A stretch of 51,009 bases of DNA from Streptomyces montanisoli (GCF_017813245.1 NZ_JAGIQL010000036.1:1-51009); one strand, 5' to 3'. Counted from the first letter of the stretch, positions 23,945 to 32,818 are shown. The notes: a model not told the origin generated them from the sequence alone. A program made the numbers and translations.

Positions 23945-24442
23945 ATGACGGGTACGCAGACAGCCGAAGGCGGCGTGACGCGCAGGACCGTGGTCGCCGC
24001 GGCGGGAACGGCGGGACTCGGCGCGGCACTCGTCGCGTGCGGCGGCGGTTCGAGCAGCGCGAACGGCACGAGCAGCGCAAGCAGCGCGAGCGGCACTAGC
24101 GGCGCGAGCAGCCCGAGCGGCTCCTCCGGGCCGTCGGACGAGGCGTCCGGCGGAGGCGACGTGCTCGCGAAGACGGCGGACATCCCGGAGGGCGGCGGCA
24201 AGATCTTCGCCGACCGGAAGGTCGTGGTGACCCAGCCGAAGGCGAACGAGTTCAAGGCGTTCTCCGCGGTCTGCACGCATCAGGGCTGCACGGTGGCGTC
24301 GATCACCGACGGCGTCATCAAGTGCCCCTGTCACGGAAGCGAGTTCAGCATCGCGGACGGCAGCGTGAAGGGCGGCCCGGCCCCCAGCCCGCTGCCGCCG
24401 GAGCAGATCAAGGTCTCCGGCGGCTCGATCTCCCTGGCCTGA
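23945..24442 (+). CDS. Rieske [2Fe-2S] lipoprotein with Tat signal
   Basis: A 165-residue exported iron-sulfur protein. TRRTVVAAAGTAGLGAALVACG at 12-33 is a Tat-type signal ending in a lipobox (LVAC), so the mature protein is probably anchored by a lipidated Cys. A Ser/Gly/Ala-rich linker follows to about residue 75. The cluster-binding motifs CTHQGC and CPCHGSEF supply two Cys and two His ligands. It is a small ubiquinol-oxidase-like Rieske ferredoxin domain of the kind common in Streptomyces; the electron partner is unknown. ATG at 23945 with GGGGA upstream. Confidence 0.92.
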   Translation: MTGTQTAEGGVTRRTVVAAAGTAGLGAALVACGGGSSSANGTSSASSASGTSGASSPSGSSGPSDEASGGGDVLAKTADIPEGGGKIFADRKVVVTQPKANEFKAFSAVCTHQGCTVASITDGVIKCPCHGSEFSIADGSVKGGPAPSPLPPEQIKVSGGSISLA

Positions 24443-24478
24443 GCCGCGTCGCCTCCCGCGTACGCGCGCCGCGCCGCG

Positions 24479-25813
24479 TCAGCCGAAGATGCGGGCCGGC
24501 GCGGGGCTCACGGCCGCCGCCACCGCGTCGGCGACCGGCTCGATGTCGGCGGCCGTGAGGGTGGAGACCGTGATCCTCAGGCCCTGCGGCGCCGCGATGC
24601 GAAAGCGCGCGCCGGGCGCGACGACGAGCCCCGCGTGCAGCAGCCGCGCCACCGCGCCCGTCTCGTCGGCCACCGGCACCCACACGTTCATCCCGCTGCG
24701 CCCGTGCGCCGCGACGCCGCGCGCCGCCAGGGCGCGCACAAGCGCGTCGCGGCGCTTCCCGTAGGCGGCGGCGACGGCCGGCACGTCCACAGCGGCCGAC
24801 TCCCACAGCTCGACCACGGCGCGCTGGAGCAGGCCGCTGACCCAGCCGGGCCCGAGGCGCTGGCGCCCCATCACTCGGTCGACGGTGAGTTCGTCCCCGG
24901 TGAAGACGGCCAGGCGCAGGTCGGGACCGTACGCCTTGGCGACGGAGCGCACCAGCGCCCAGTGCGCGGTGGTCCCGGCGAGCGGGTGCAGCGGCAGGTC
25001 GACGATGGCGTGGCCGTGGTCGTCCTCGATGAGCAGCACGTCGGGCCTGCTCGCGAGGAGGGCGCGCAGCTCGGCGGCGCGCGCCTCGGTCACGGCGGCG
25101 CCCGTCGGGTTCTGCGCGCGGTCGGTGACGACGACGGCGCGCGCGCCGGCCGCGAGTGCGCGTTCCATGCCGGCGGTCAGCGGGCCCGCGTCGTCCACGC
25201 CCATGGGCAGCGGCCTCAGGCCGAGCGCGGGTACGAGGTCGAGGAGGCTGCCCCAGCCGGGGTCCTCCACCGCCACCGTGTCGCCGGGTTTGAGGTGCGC
25301 GGCGAGCACCCGCTCGATCACGTCGAGGGAGCCCGACGCGACGCCCGTGGGCCCTGCGGGGACGCCGTCCGCGTCGAACCCCGCGCGTGCCAGGCGTGCG
25401 AGGTCGGGGTCGAGGGCGGATCTGTGCCCGTAGAGCCGCGGGTGCGCGGCGTTGGCCCGCGCGGCCGCGGCCAGCGCGTCGTGCAACGGCGGCAGCAGGG
25501 CCGCGTCGGGGTTGCCGTCGGAGAGGCCGCGCGCGCCCGGCGGCACATCCACCCCGAGCGAGCCGCGCGACGTGCTGGCGGGCCTGTCGCGGACGCGGCT
25601 GCCGCGACGCCCCGCGGTCTCGATGACGCCGCGCTCCCGCAGCGTGCGGTAGGCGGCGGCGACGGTGTTCGGATTCACGCCGAGGCGCGCCGCCAAGTCC
25701 CGCATGGGCGGCAGCAGTTCGCCGGGGGCCAGGTCTCCGGACGCCACTCCGCGCTCCACGCTCGCCGCGATTTCGGCTGCGCGACGGCCTTCGATTGGGT
25801 ATTCTCCTAGCAC
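24479..25813 (-). CDS. MocR-type GntR/aminotransferase transcriptional regulator
   Basis: A 444-residue fusion of an N-terminal GntR winged helix (residues 1-75, with ARLGVNPNTVAAAYRTLRERG as recognition helix) and a fold-type I aminotransferase-like domain. The PLP-binding lysine is in SVAKAYGPDLR, and the NPTG motif is present in DRAQNPTGA. MocR proteins bind PLP or an amino-compound aldimine and usually regulate the divergent gene. Here the divergent target encodes a pyridoxamine-phosphate-oxidase-fold protein, so a vitamin B6-related signal is plausible. Start GTG at 25813, seven bases after a CATAAT -10 box, suggests a leaderless mRNA. Confidence 0.92.
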   Translation of the reverse strand: MLGEYPIEGRRAAEIAASVERGVASGDLAPGELLPPMRDLAARLGVNPNTVAAAYRTLRERGVIETAGRRGSRVRDRPASTSRGSLGVDVPPGARGLSDGNPDAALLPPLHDALAAAARANAAHPRLYGHRSALDPDLARLARAGFDADGVPAGPTGVASGSLDVIERVLAAHLKPGDTVAVEDPGWGSLLDLVPALGLRPLPMGVDDAGPLTAGMERALAAGARAVVVTDRAQNPTGAAVTEARAAELRALLASRPDVLLIEDDHGHAIVDLPLHPLAGTTAHWALVRSVAKAYGPDLRLAVFTGDELTVDRVMGRQRLGPGWVSGLLQRAVVELWESAAVDVPAVAAAYGKRRDALVRALAARGVAAHGRSGMNVWVPVADETGAVARLLHAGLVVAPGARFRIAAPQGLRITVSTLTAADIEPVADAVAAAVSPAPARIFG

Positions 25814-25849
25814 AAAGCAAATTATGCACTAGTGCAATGGAGGACGCAA
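25807..25849 (-). promoter_or_regulatory. MocR promoter and direct-repeat operator
   Basis: Minus strand: -35 TTGCGT (25849-25844), 17-bp spacer, -10 CATAAT (25826-25821), then seven bases to the GTG start. Two direct nonamers TTGCACTAG (25837-25829) and TTGTGCTAG (25815-25807) are 22 bp apart, about two helical turns, flanking the -10 box; the first is part of a perfect palindrome TGCACTAGTGCA (25825-25836). Direct repeats two turns apart are typical for MocR operators. Confidence 0.75.
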
Positions 25850-26571
25850 TGCCGGACGCGGACGCCGAGGCCGCCCCCCGCCCGACCGGATACCCGCCGA
25901 CCACCCGTACCGTCCCGACGCGTTCGAAGGAGCGGGCCAGCTACGACAGGGAGCTGGTGCACCGCCTGCTCGACGAGGCGTACGTGTGCCACCTGGGATT
26001 CGTCAGGGACGGCGCGCCCGTGGTGCTGCCGACGCTGTACGCGCGGGTCGGCGAGCGCCTCTACGTGCACGGATCGACGGGCTCGCGGCCCCTGCGCGCG
26101 GCCGCGGCGCGCGGCGAGGACGCACATAAGGACACGCGGGAGGACGCCGGCCTGCCGGTCTGCCTGACCGTCACCCGGCTCGACGGCCTGGTCCTCGCGC
26201 GTTCCGCGTTCCATCACTCGATCAACTACCACTCGGTCGTGGTGCACGGCGTCGCCCGTCAGGTTCACGACGAGGCGGAGCGGCGGGCCGCGCTCGACGC
26301 GATCGTCAACCACGTCGTGCCCGGCCGCGCGGCGGACTCCCGTCCGGCGAACGACAAGGAGCTCGCGGCGACGGCGGTCATCAGCCTCGACCTGGAGGAG
26401 GTCTCCGCGAAGATACGCACGGGCGGGCCGAACGACGAGCCCGAGGACATCGGCCTGCCGTACTGGACGGGCGTCGTGCCCGTCACGCAGCAATATGGGA
26501 CGCCCGTCCCGGCGGACGACCTGGACCCGGCCGTACAGCTGCCCGGCTATCTGAAGGGGATGGGCGCCTGA
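25849..26571 (+). CDS. Pyridoxamine 5'-phosphate oxidase-fold (flavin split-barrel) protein
   Basis: A 240-residue FMN-binding split-barrel protein. Characteristic stretches are AYVCHLGFVRDGAPVVLPTLYARVG near residue 45 and LARSAFHHSINYHSVVVHG near 125. Members of this group often act as FMN-dependent reductases or oxidases rather than true PdxH. The ATG at 25849 has GGAGG six bases upstream and is preferred to the ATG at 25837. Its promoter region overlaps that of the divergent MocR gene. Its stop overlaps the start of the next gene (TGATG), giving a coupled operon. Confidence 0.88.
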   Translation: MPDADAEAAPRPTGYPPTTRTVPTRSKERASYDRELVHRLLDEAYVCHLGFVRDGAPVVLPTLYARVGERLYVHGSTGSRPLRAAAARGEDAHKDTREDAGLPVCLTVTRLDGLVLARSAFHHSINYHSVVVHGVARQVHDEAERRAALDAIVNHVVPGRAADSRPANDKELAATAVISLDLEEVSAKIRTGGPNDEPEDIGLPYWTGVVPVTQQYGTPVPADDLDPAVQLPGYLKGMGA

Positions 26572-27227
26572 TGCTGATCCACCCCTGGGACGAGCCGCCC
26601 GAGGACCGCGTCTGGCGCGAGTGGCTCGCGGAACACGACTTCGGGGAGCTCGCCGTCAACGGAGCGGCGGGCGAACCGCCGTTCGTCCAGCCGCTGCACT
26701 TCGCCTACGACCCCGCGGTGGGCGCGCACGGCGAGGTCGTCACGCACCTGGCCAGGCCCAACCCGCTGTGGTCCGCGGTCCAGTCACGGCCGACGGTGCT
26801 GCTGAGCGTGGTCGACGACTACGTGTTCGTGCCGGGGCCCTGGCAGGCGCCCGACGGCACACCGCCGGAGCACGGCGTTCCGACGAGCTTCTACACGGCG
26901 ATCCAGCTGACGTGCGAGGCGCGGGTGGTGGACGACGCCGAGGAGAAGGCGGCGCTGCTGAACCGGCAGGTCACCCACTTCCAGGGCGAGGGCGTCTCGG
27001 TGCCGGTGCGTGCGGGTGAGCCGCCGTTCGGCAGGATGCTGACCGGCATCAGGGTGCTGCATCTCGAAGTGACCGCGGTGCGCGCCAAGTTCAAGTACGC
27101 GGCGCACAAGCCGGAGGACGTCAAGGAGCGTACGGCCGCGGGCCTGCGGGCCAGGGGCGCGGCGCACGACGCCGAGGCTCTCGCCCACCACACCCGTCAT
27201 CGGGCGCGGCTCGACGCGCGGTCCTGA
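26571..27227 (+). CDS. PaiB-type FMN-binding split-barrel protein
   Basis: A 218-residue protein beginning MLIHPWDEPPEDRVWREWL. The PaiB (FMN-binding negative transcriptional regulator) features are an N-terminal FGELAVNG / PFVQPLHFAYD barrel, HLARPNPLW, PTSFYTAIQLTCEARVV, and a GIRVLHLEVTAVRAKFKYAAHK segment. Despite the family name, direct DNA binding is uncertain; a flavin-dependent detoxification role is equally likely. It is co-translated with the preceding split-barrel gene and so is presumably under the same MocR control. A 13-bp direct repeat (GACGCGCGGTCCT) spans its last codons and stop. Confidence 0.88.
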   Translation: MLIHPWDEPPEDRVWREWLAEHDFGELAVNGAAGEPPFVQPLHFAYDPAVGAHGEVVTHLARPNPLWSAVQSRPTVLLSVVDDYVFVPGPWQAPDGTPPEHGVPTSFYTAIQLTCEARVVDDAEEKAALLNRQVTHFQGEGVSVPVRAGEPPFGRMLTGIRVLHLEVTAVRAKFKYAAHKPEDVKERTAAGLRARGAAHDAEALAHHTRHRARLDARS

Positions 27228-27259
27228 CGCGCGGTCCTGACGCCCGGCCGCCACCGGGC

Positions 27260-27296
27260 GGCTCGGGGACGCGGCGGCCGGCCGCGCCCCCGAGCC
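27260..27296. terminator. Hairpin between convergent genes
   Basis: Arms GGCTCGGGG (27260-27268) and CCCCGAGCC (27288-27296) enclose a GC-rich loop between the PaiB-like gene and the convergent EamA gene. It could stop transcription from both sides; there is no T-run. Confidence 0.5.
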
Positions 27297-27305
27297 GTCC
27301 AGCCG

Positions 27306-28385
27306 TCACGCGGCGGGCGCGCTCCGGCGCCACAGGCGCGAGGCGCGGGCCTCCGCGGCCGCCAGTCCCACCACCGCGGCGAGCAGCAGCAGTGTGCCGG
27401 CCACGGTCGCGCCCGTCAGCCGCTCGCCCAGCAGCCACACGGCGATCGCCGCCGCACTCACCGGTTCGAGCAGCATGATCACGGACACGGTCGCGGCGCG
27501 CACCACGGCCGCGCCCGTGAAGTACAGCGCGTAGGCGAGCGCGGTCGGCACGGCCGCCACGTACACCAGCAGCCAGACCACCTCGGGAAGCCGTTGGGTG
27601 TGCGGCAGCAGCCCGCCGCCGGTCATGAGCGCGAGCGGCAGCAGCACCGCCACGCCGATTCCGCAGGCCCAGGCCGTCGTGGCGAGCACGTCCGAACGCT
27701 CGCCGCCTCGGCCGAGCCACCGGGTCAGGAGCGTCATCGCCGCGTACGCGGCCGCGGAGAGCACGGCGAGCGCCACCCCGGCGGGCCGGACCGCGGCCGA
27801 ACCACCGCTCCCGCCGCCCAGGGTCAGCACGCCGAGGCCGGCGAGCGCGCCCAGCACGGCCGACAGACCGCCCGCGCCGAGCCGCTCCCCCATCAGCGTG
27901 CGCGCGCCGAGCGCGATGAACACGGGCCCGGCGCCCAACGTGACGACGGTCCCGACGGCGAGCCACGTTGACCGTACGGACGCGAAGTAGGCGGTCTGGA
28001 AGACGGTGAAGGCGACGCCCGACCCGGCGATGCGCAGCGCCTTGCGTCGCCATGGCTCGGCGGGCACGCGGGCAGACCCGGTGCCGCCCCGGCGGGCACC
28101 GCCCCGCACCCGGCCGCGTCCGCGCAGGGCGAGCGCGGCGAGCAGCAGCACGAGGCCGCCCGCGCACCGCCAGAACGACAGGGCGATCGGCCCGAGGTCG
28201 CTGACGCGGTAGACGAGCGTGCCGGCCGCGCCCGCCGTGCCCCACGCCAGGCCGGCGACGGTCAGGAACAGCAGGCCGCGCCCGGTGGACGCGGACGGGG
28301 GAACGGGCGACGCGGAAAGGGAGAAAGAGGACGCCGAAGGCGTGGAGGGAGAGGTGGAGGGAGAGACGGAGGGTGAACTCGACAC
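27306..28385 (-). CDS. EamA/DMT family transporter
   Basis: A 359-residue membrane protein with about ten hydrophobic helices in two EamA repeats. Helix 1 is [22 protein letters not shown] and the second repeat begins near [21 protein letters not shown]. The first 34 residues are an unusual Ser/Pro/Thr-rich low-complexity leader ([19 protein letters not shown]). The GTG at 28385 has GGAG about nine bases upstream; a start after the low-complexity part is possible. Drug/metabolite exporter of unknown substrate. A second EamA gene lies upstream on the same strand, 160 bases away. Confidence 0.9.
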   Translation of the reverse strand: MSSSPSVSPSTSPSTPSASSFSLSASPVPPSASTGRGLLFLTVAGLAWGTAGAAGTLVYRVSDLGPIALSFWRCAGGLVLLLAALALRGRGRVRGGARRGGTGSARVPAEPWRRKALRIAGSGVAFTVFQTAYFASVRSTWLAVGTVVTLGAGPVFIALGARTLMGERLGAGGLSAVLGALAGLGVLTLGGGSGGSAAVRPAGVALAVLSAAAYAAMTLLTRWLGRGGERSDVLATTAWACGIGVAVLLPLALMTGGGLLPHTQRLPEVVWLLVYVAAVPTALAYALYFTGAAVVRAATVSVIMLLEPVSAAAIAVWLLGERLTGATVAGTLLLLAAVVGLAAAEARASRLWRRSAPAA

Positions 28386-28545
28386 GTGTGTACTCCGTGG
28401 ACGAAGAGCGGTGATCGGTCGCTTGCTCCGGCACGCGGGCAGCGACGAACCGCCCGGGGCGCGCCCGGGCCATCTCCTCGTCGGTGTGTTGCGCCCGCGT
28501 CAGGCGACGGGCGGCGGCAGCACGGTCGAATGCATGGTCGGCAGC

Positions 28546-29589
28546 CTACGTTCCGTGTCCGCCGCCGGACAACCGCTCCACCGGCGCGGCCGGTCCTTCC
28601 GCACCGCCGCCGTGCGTCTCGGCACCGTCGGCCGCCGGGCCCGCGCCCCGCGCCACCTCGGCCCCCGGTGCCTTGCCCGGCGTGCTCGACTGCGCGACGA
28701 ACGCGCCGACGAGCACCACGAACCCGCCCGCGAGCTGAGGCGGCGACAGGTGCTCGCCGAGCAGCACCCACGCCAGCACGGTCGCGACCACCGCCTCCAG
28801 GCATGCGACCACCCCGGCCACCTGCGGCGAGAGCCTGCGCACCGAGACCACACCGGTCATGTACGCGAGAACGGTGGCGACCAGCACGATCCAGCCGAGC
28901 AGGAGGACTGCGGGCACCTGGGTGCCGTCCATGGCCGCGCTCCCGCCGAGCACCTGCCATCGCATCCGCCAGGGCCGCGCCACAGCCGTCAGCACCAGCG
29001 CGCCGCACAGCAGGCCGTACGCGATGACGCCCAGCGGGTCGGCCGCGTCGGCGCCGTCGCTGCCGTGGTCCGACAGCACGAAGTAGGCGACCTGGCAGCA
29101 GGCGGCGCCGAGTGCGAGCAGCAGTCCGAGCGGGTCGAGGCGCAGCCCCGCCCACACCTCCACCACGCACGTGAGCCCCGCCACCGCGAGCACTACGCCG
29201 AGCGCCGCGGCCCGTGTCACGGCGCGCCGCTGGACGAACCGCACCCAGAGCAGCACGAGCGCGGGCGCGAGGTACTCCACGAGCAGGGCGACACCGACGG
29301 GGATGCGGGAGAGGGCGGCGAAGTAGCACGCCTGCACACCGGCGACCGCGAAGAGCCCGAATCCCGCGAGCAGCGCGGGCCGGCGGCGCACCAGCGCGCG
29401 ATGGCGCCAGGCCACGGGCGACATCACCAGGGCCGCGCCCGCGACGCGCAACCACACGACGTGCAGCGGGTCGAGGCCCGCCTCGATCAGCGGCTTGGCC
29501 GCCACGCCGGAACCGCCGAACGCGACGGCGGAGACCAGCGCGAGGCCGAGGCTCGTGCCCCTGCCGGTGGGGTTCTGGGTGACACGCAT
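28546..29589 (-). CDS. EamA/DMT family transporter, second copy
   Basis: A 347-residue membrane protein with ten predicted helices (from LGLALVSAVAFGGSGVAAKPLIEAG to LAGGFVVLVGAFVAQSS) and a polar C-terminal tail of about 45 residues rich in Gly, Ala and Glu. It resembles RhaT/YdcZ-type DMT exporters. The start MRVTQNPTGRG at 29589 is chosen because the longer frame is Arg/Pro-rich and antisense to the neighbour; its ribosome binding site is poor. Sequence similarity to the downstream EamA gene appears low, so a recent duplication is unlikely. Substrate unknown. Confidence 0.9.
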   Translation of the reverse strand: MRVTQNPTGRGTSLGLALVSAVAFGGSGVAAKPLIEAGLDPLHVVWLRVAGAALVMSPVAWRHRALVRRRPALLAGFGLFAVAGVQACYFAALSRIPVGVALLVEYLAPALVLLWVRFVQRRAVTRAAALGVVLAVAGLTCVVEVWAGLRLDPLGLLLALGAACCQVAYFVLSDHGSDGADAADPLGVIAYGLLCGALVLTAVARPWRMRWQVLGGSAAMDGTQVPAVLLLGWIVLVATVLAYMTGVVSVRRLSPQVAGVVACLEAVVATVLAWVLLGEHLSPPQLAGGFVVLVGAFVAQSSTPGKAPGAEVARGAGPAADGAETHGGGAEGPAAPVERLSGGGHGT

Positions 29590-29638
29590 GGCGCCATCAT
29601 GACAGCAGACGTCAGGAGCGTCAGTACGGTGACGCCTG

Positions 29639-30178
29639 TCAGAACGGCGGCCACTCCCCGGCGTCCACACCCGGGGACGCGGTGGACCGGCCGAGCCGGG
29701 CGGCCAGCTCGGCCGCGTCGGTCCCGGCGCGGGTGAGCACCTCCACCGCGCGGGACTCCGGGTCGGCGGCGAGAGCCGCCAGCAGGTCCGTGCCGCTCGC
29801 CGCCTTCGCGCCGCGGCGCGCCGCGCGCTCCAGCGCACGTTCCATGGCGCTGAGAGCGGGCGGCGACCAGCCGCCCGGCGCGCCGGGCACCACGACCGGC
29901 ACGGCGCCCGAGTCCTCGACGGTGCCCTGCCAGCGCAGCCCGTAGCCGATGCTCCGCTGCACCAGGTAGCCGAGGACCCGGGCGATCCCCGGGCCGCTGG
30001 CGAACGCGTCGCGCACCTCCGGGTCGGACTCGATCAGCGAGTGCAGCAGGTGCGCGGTGTCGATCTGCCCGTCGCCGTCCCGATGGGCCCGCCTGCGCGC
30101 GCCGGAGACCACCGACGCCAGTTCCACCGTCAGGTGGGCATCGAGATCGGCACGGAGGGCGGCGGGCGCTTCGGGCAT
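29639..30178 (-). CDS. Clp N-terminal domain protein
   Basis: A 179-residue cytosolic protein with two Clp-N-like repeats, about residues 15-85 (TAHLLHSLIESDPEVRDAF) and 105-170 (MERALERAARRGAKAASGTDLLAALAADPESRAVEVL). In ClpA/ClpC this domain binds substrates or adaptors; stand-alone versions are common in Streptomyces and may modulate Clp proteases, but no AAA module is present here. The start at 30178 lacks a strong ribosome binding site; the frame is open to 30256. Its 3' end is 49 bases before the EamA gene start. Confidence 0.82.
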   Translation of the reverse strand: MPEAPAALRADLDAHLTVELASVVSGARRRAHRDGDGQIDTAHLLHSLIESDPEVRDAFASGPGIARVLGYLVQRSIGYGLRWQGTVEDSGAVPVVVPGAPGGWSPPALSAMERALERAARRGAKAASGTDLLAALAADPESRAVEVLTRAGTDAAELAARLGRSTASPGVDAGEWPPF

Positions 30179-30334
30179 CCGCGGGCTGGGAGGTAGCACA
30201 CTGCCACCACACCACCTCGATGGCGTGAAAACATCCCCGGAGAGGTCCATCCGCACGTCCGTCAGTGGGTGGGCAGGCCGGGGCGCGGAGTCATCCCTGC
30301 GAAGGAGATCGCGGAGTACGGCCCCCGAGGGGCG

Positions 30335-31003
30335 TCACGCGATGACGCGCGCCAGCAGGAATCCGTCGTGCCCCTTCGTGCCGACGGTCTGGACCGCGGT
30401 GGCGGACAGCCGCGGGTTGCTCCCGGCGAGCTCGACGAAGGCGCGGATGCCCCGCACGGAGGGGTCGGTGGAGTCGCTGTCGGCGACGGCCCCGCCGCGT
30501 GCGACGTTGTCGCCGATGATCACGCTTCCGCGGCGGGTGAGCTTGAGCACCCACTCCAGGTAGCGCGGGTTGTTGGGCTTGTCGGCGTCGATGAAGACCA
30601 GGTCGAACGGCTCGGCCCCCTCTGCGGCGAGCGCGGCGAGCGTGTCCAGCGCCGGCCCGAGCCGTACCTCGGTGCGGCCCGCCAGGCCCGCGTGGGCGAG
30701 GTTGCCGCGCGCGACGTCGGCGTGCAGCGAGTCGGCCTCCAGGGTGACGACGTGGCCGTCCTCGGGCAGGGCCCTGGCGAGCCAGATGGTGCTGTAGCCG
30801 CCGAGGGTGCCGATCTCCAGGATGCGCCGTGCGCCGTGCATCTGGGCGATGAGCTGCAGCAGCTTGCCCTGGTTGGGTGCGACGTTGATGGGCGGCAGTC
30901 CGGCCTTTTCGCTCGCGTCCAGCGCCGCCCTGAGCGCCTCGTCCTCTCCGACGAGGTGGTCGGTGAAGTAGTCGTCGACAGCGGTCCACTGCGGCTGCGC
31001 CAT
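30335..31003 (-). CDS. SAM-dependent O-methyltransferase (family 3, CCoAMT-like)
   Basis: A 222-residue soluble methyltransferase. The SAM motif ILEIGTLGGYSTIWLARAL is near residues 61-79, LEADSLHADVARGNL holds the acidic ribose-binding residue, the metal-binding DLVFIDADKPNN is near 133-144, and IIGDNVARGG follows. These match cation-dependent O-methyltransferases acting on catechol-like substrates. ATG at 31003 with GGAG seven bases upstream. Monocistronic as far as visible; the real substrate is unknown. Confidence 0.93.
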   Translation of the reverse strand: MAQPQWTAVDDYFTDHLVGEDEALRAALDASEKAGLPPINVAPNQGKLLQLIAQMHGARRILEIGTLGGYSTIWLARALPEDGHVVTLEADSLHADVARGNLAHAGLAGRTEVRLGPALDTLAALAAEGAEPFDLVFIDADKPNNPRYLEWVLKLTRRGSVIIGDNVARGGAVADSDSTDPSVRGIRAFVELAGSNPRLSATAVQTVGTKGHDGFLLARVIA

Positions 31004-31089
31004 GTGTCTGCTCCGTCGGTTGCGTCGGTGCCCGAGCGACGCCTGATGGCCCGCCCCCGGATGAACCGTATACGCGCTCGGCATGCGGA

Positions 31090-31123
31090 AGAGCCCCGCG
31101 GCCAAGGCCGCGGGGCCCTTTCC
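31090..31123 (-). terminator. Terminator of the PadR gene
   Basis: An 11-bp perfect inverted repeat (GCCCCGCGGCC at 31093-31103, AA, GGCCGCGGGGC at 31106-31116) lies 50-80 bases beyond the PadR stop; reading the minus strand it is followed by TCTTCC. Confidence 0.75.
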
Positions 31124-31176
31124 CCCGTCCATCCCCCGTCGCTCCCCCGTCGCCGGTGGCGGTGGGCCGAGGAGGG

Positions 31177-31812
31177 TCAGTCCTCGTCGCCGTCGGCGAG
31201 GATCAGGTAGAGCTTCTTGCGCGTCTCGTTGATGACGGCGAGTGCCTTCTGCCGCTGCTCGGTGCTGCCGGTCTTCCAGACCTGGCCGAACGCCTCCATC
31301 AGGCCGAACCCGGCCTGGCGGATCTCGTTCATGGTCTCCCAGTCGATGCCGCGGCCCGCGTCCTCCCACGGTGCCTCGGGGACCCCTTCGGCCTCCGTGC
31401 GGCCCGTTTCGGTCAGCGTGAACAGGTTCTTGCCGCCTTCACTGCGGCTCTCGATGAGCCCCTCGTCCTCCAGCATCTGAAGGGTCGGATAGACCGAGCC
31501 GGGACTGGGCCGCCAGGCCCCGCCGCTGCGCTCGCCGATCTCCTGGATCATCTCGTAGCCGTGCATCGGGCGCTGTTTGAGCAGCGCGAGGATCGACGCG
31601 CGTACGTCGCCGCGGCGCGCCCTCCCCCGTCCGCCGCCCCGCCCGCCCCCGCCGAACGGCCCTCCGAAGGGAGGCCCGAACTGGCCGAAGGCGGCGCGCA
31701 GTCCTTCGATGCCCCCGCGCCCGTGCGGTCCCGCGCCCCAGGGTCCTGGCCCGAAGCCGGGGCCGTGCTCGTGTCCACGTCCGTGTCCGTGGTGCTGCTG
31801 TGCTCCGTACAT
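31177..31812 (-). CDS. PadR family transcriptional regulator
   Basis: A 211-residue repressor with an unusual His/Gly/Phe-rich N-terminal 70 residues (GAQQHHGHGRGHEHG, GPPFGGPFGG), a winged helix at about 72-145 (ILALLKQRPMHGYEMIQEIGERSGGAWRPSPGSVYPTLQMLEDEGLI), and a helical C-terminal dimerisation region ending in acidic DGDED. The His-rich leader could bind metal, but nothing proves it. ATG at 31812 with AAGGAG upstream. A probable autoregulatory site lies just upstream. No adjacent transporter is co-transcribed; the divergent neighbour is a PhzF-type gene. Confidence 0.93.
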   Translation of the reverse strand: MYGAQQHHGHGRGHEHGPGFGPGPWGAGPHGRGGIEGLRAAFGQFGPPFGGPFGGGGRGGGRGRARRGDVRASILALLKQRPMHGYEMIQEIGERSGGAWRPSPGSVYPTLQMLEDEGLIESRSEGGKNLFTLTETGRTEAEGVPEAPWEDAGRGIDWETMNEIRQAGFGLMEAFGQVWKTGSTEQRQKALAVINETRKKLYLILADGDED

Positions 31813-31832
31813 GGTGGTTCTCCTTCTGACAC

Positions 31833-31884
31833 AAGATCTAGACGTACGATCTTTGATCGGTCGCGATGCGTCAACGATATATCG
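31833..31884 (-). promoter_or_regulatory. PadR promoter and candidate operators
   Basis: Minus strand: a -35 TTGACG (31874-31869) with a weak -10 17 bp later. Two dyads flank it: a perfect 10-bp palindrome CGATATATCG (31875-31884) just upstream of the -35, and AAGATC-N9-GATCTT (31833-31853) over the start-point region. Either could be the PadR autoregulatory operator. Confidence 0.5.
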
Positions 31885-31950
31885 GAAACACGCTTACGAC
31901 AACCCTCCGGCCGTGGCGGCGTCACGGGCGCGCCGCCTACGGTCGGTGCC

Positions 31951-32784
31951 ATGCGCATCCGAATCGTCGACGCCTTCACCGATCGCCCCTTCAGCGGCAA
32001 CCCGGCAGGCGTGGTCCTGCTCGACCACGACCGCTTCCCCCCGGACCCGTGGCTGCGGGACGTCGCCGCCGAGGTGAACCTGTCGGAGACCGCCTTCGCC
32101 CATCCGCTGCCGCCCGGCGGGGCCGCCGACTGGGCCCTGCGCTGGTTCACCCCGGCCACCGAGGTGTCGCTGTGCGGCCACGCCACCCTGGCCACGGCAC
32201 ACGTCCTGCGCACGACGGGGCGCGCCGCCGGCCCCGTACGGTTCGCGGCGCGGCCCGGCGTGCTGCCGGCGCATGCGCACGAGGACGGCTCGTACACGCT
32301 GGACTTCCCCACATCGACGCTGACGCCCGTCGCCGCCCCCGACGGCACGGCGGAGGCGCTGGGCGCGGAGCCGGTGTCGGTGCACGACACGGCCGGCCAC
32401 ATCGGGGACCTGCTCGTGGAGCTGGCCGACGAGCGCACGGTGCGCGGGCTGACGCCCGATCACGACGCACTGGTCAGGCTCTCGGACCGCGGGGTGATCG
32501 TCACGGCCGCCGCCGCGGACCCCTCACGCGGCTACGACTACGTCTCGCGCGGCTTCTTCCCCGGCGTGGGGATCGCCGAGGACCCGGTCACGGGCAGCGC
32601 GCACACCGCCCTGGCACCGCTGTGGTCCGGGCGGCTCGGCAGGGACGTGCTGACGGGGTACCAGGCGTCGGCGCGCGGCGGTCTCGTGCGCACGACGCTC
32701 AGCGGCGACCGGACGCTGCTGACCGGCCGGGCGGTCACGGTGATCGACGGCGAGCTGCTGGCCGCGCCGCCGGAGCCGCGCTGA
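31951..32784 (+). CDS. PhzF family isomerase/epimerase
   Basis: A 277-residue enzyme of the diaminopimelate-epimerase fold. The start MRIRIVDAFTDRPFSGNPAGV, the catalytic glutamate in NLSETAF (about residue 47), LCGHATLA, and GIAEDPVTGSAH in the second half are family hallmarks. PhzF proteins isomerise or hydrolyse small acids; in phenazine producers the substrate is trans-2,3-dihydro-3-hydroxyanthranilate, but no phenazine genes are nearby, so this is a stand-alone homologue of unknown substrate. ATG at 31951 with only a weak GGT upstream. Divergent from padR with 138 bp between. Confidence 0.93.
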   Translation: MRIRIVDAFTDRPFSGNPAGVVLLDHDRFPPDPWLRDVAAEVNLSETAFAHPLPPGGAADWALRWFTPATEVSLCGHATLATAHVLRTTGRAAGPVRFAARPGVLPAHAHEDGSYTLDFPTSTLTPVAAPDGTAEALGAEPVSVHDTAGHIGDLLVELADERTVRGLTPDHDALVRLSDRGVIVTAAAADPSRGYDYVSRGFFPGVGIAEDPVTGSAHTALAPLWSGRLGRDVLTGYQASARGGLVRTTLSGDRTLLTGRAVTVIDGELLAAPPEPR

Positions 32785-32818
32785 CGGCGCCCAGGGGCGC
32801 GGATGCCGGCGCGGGCGC

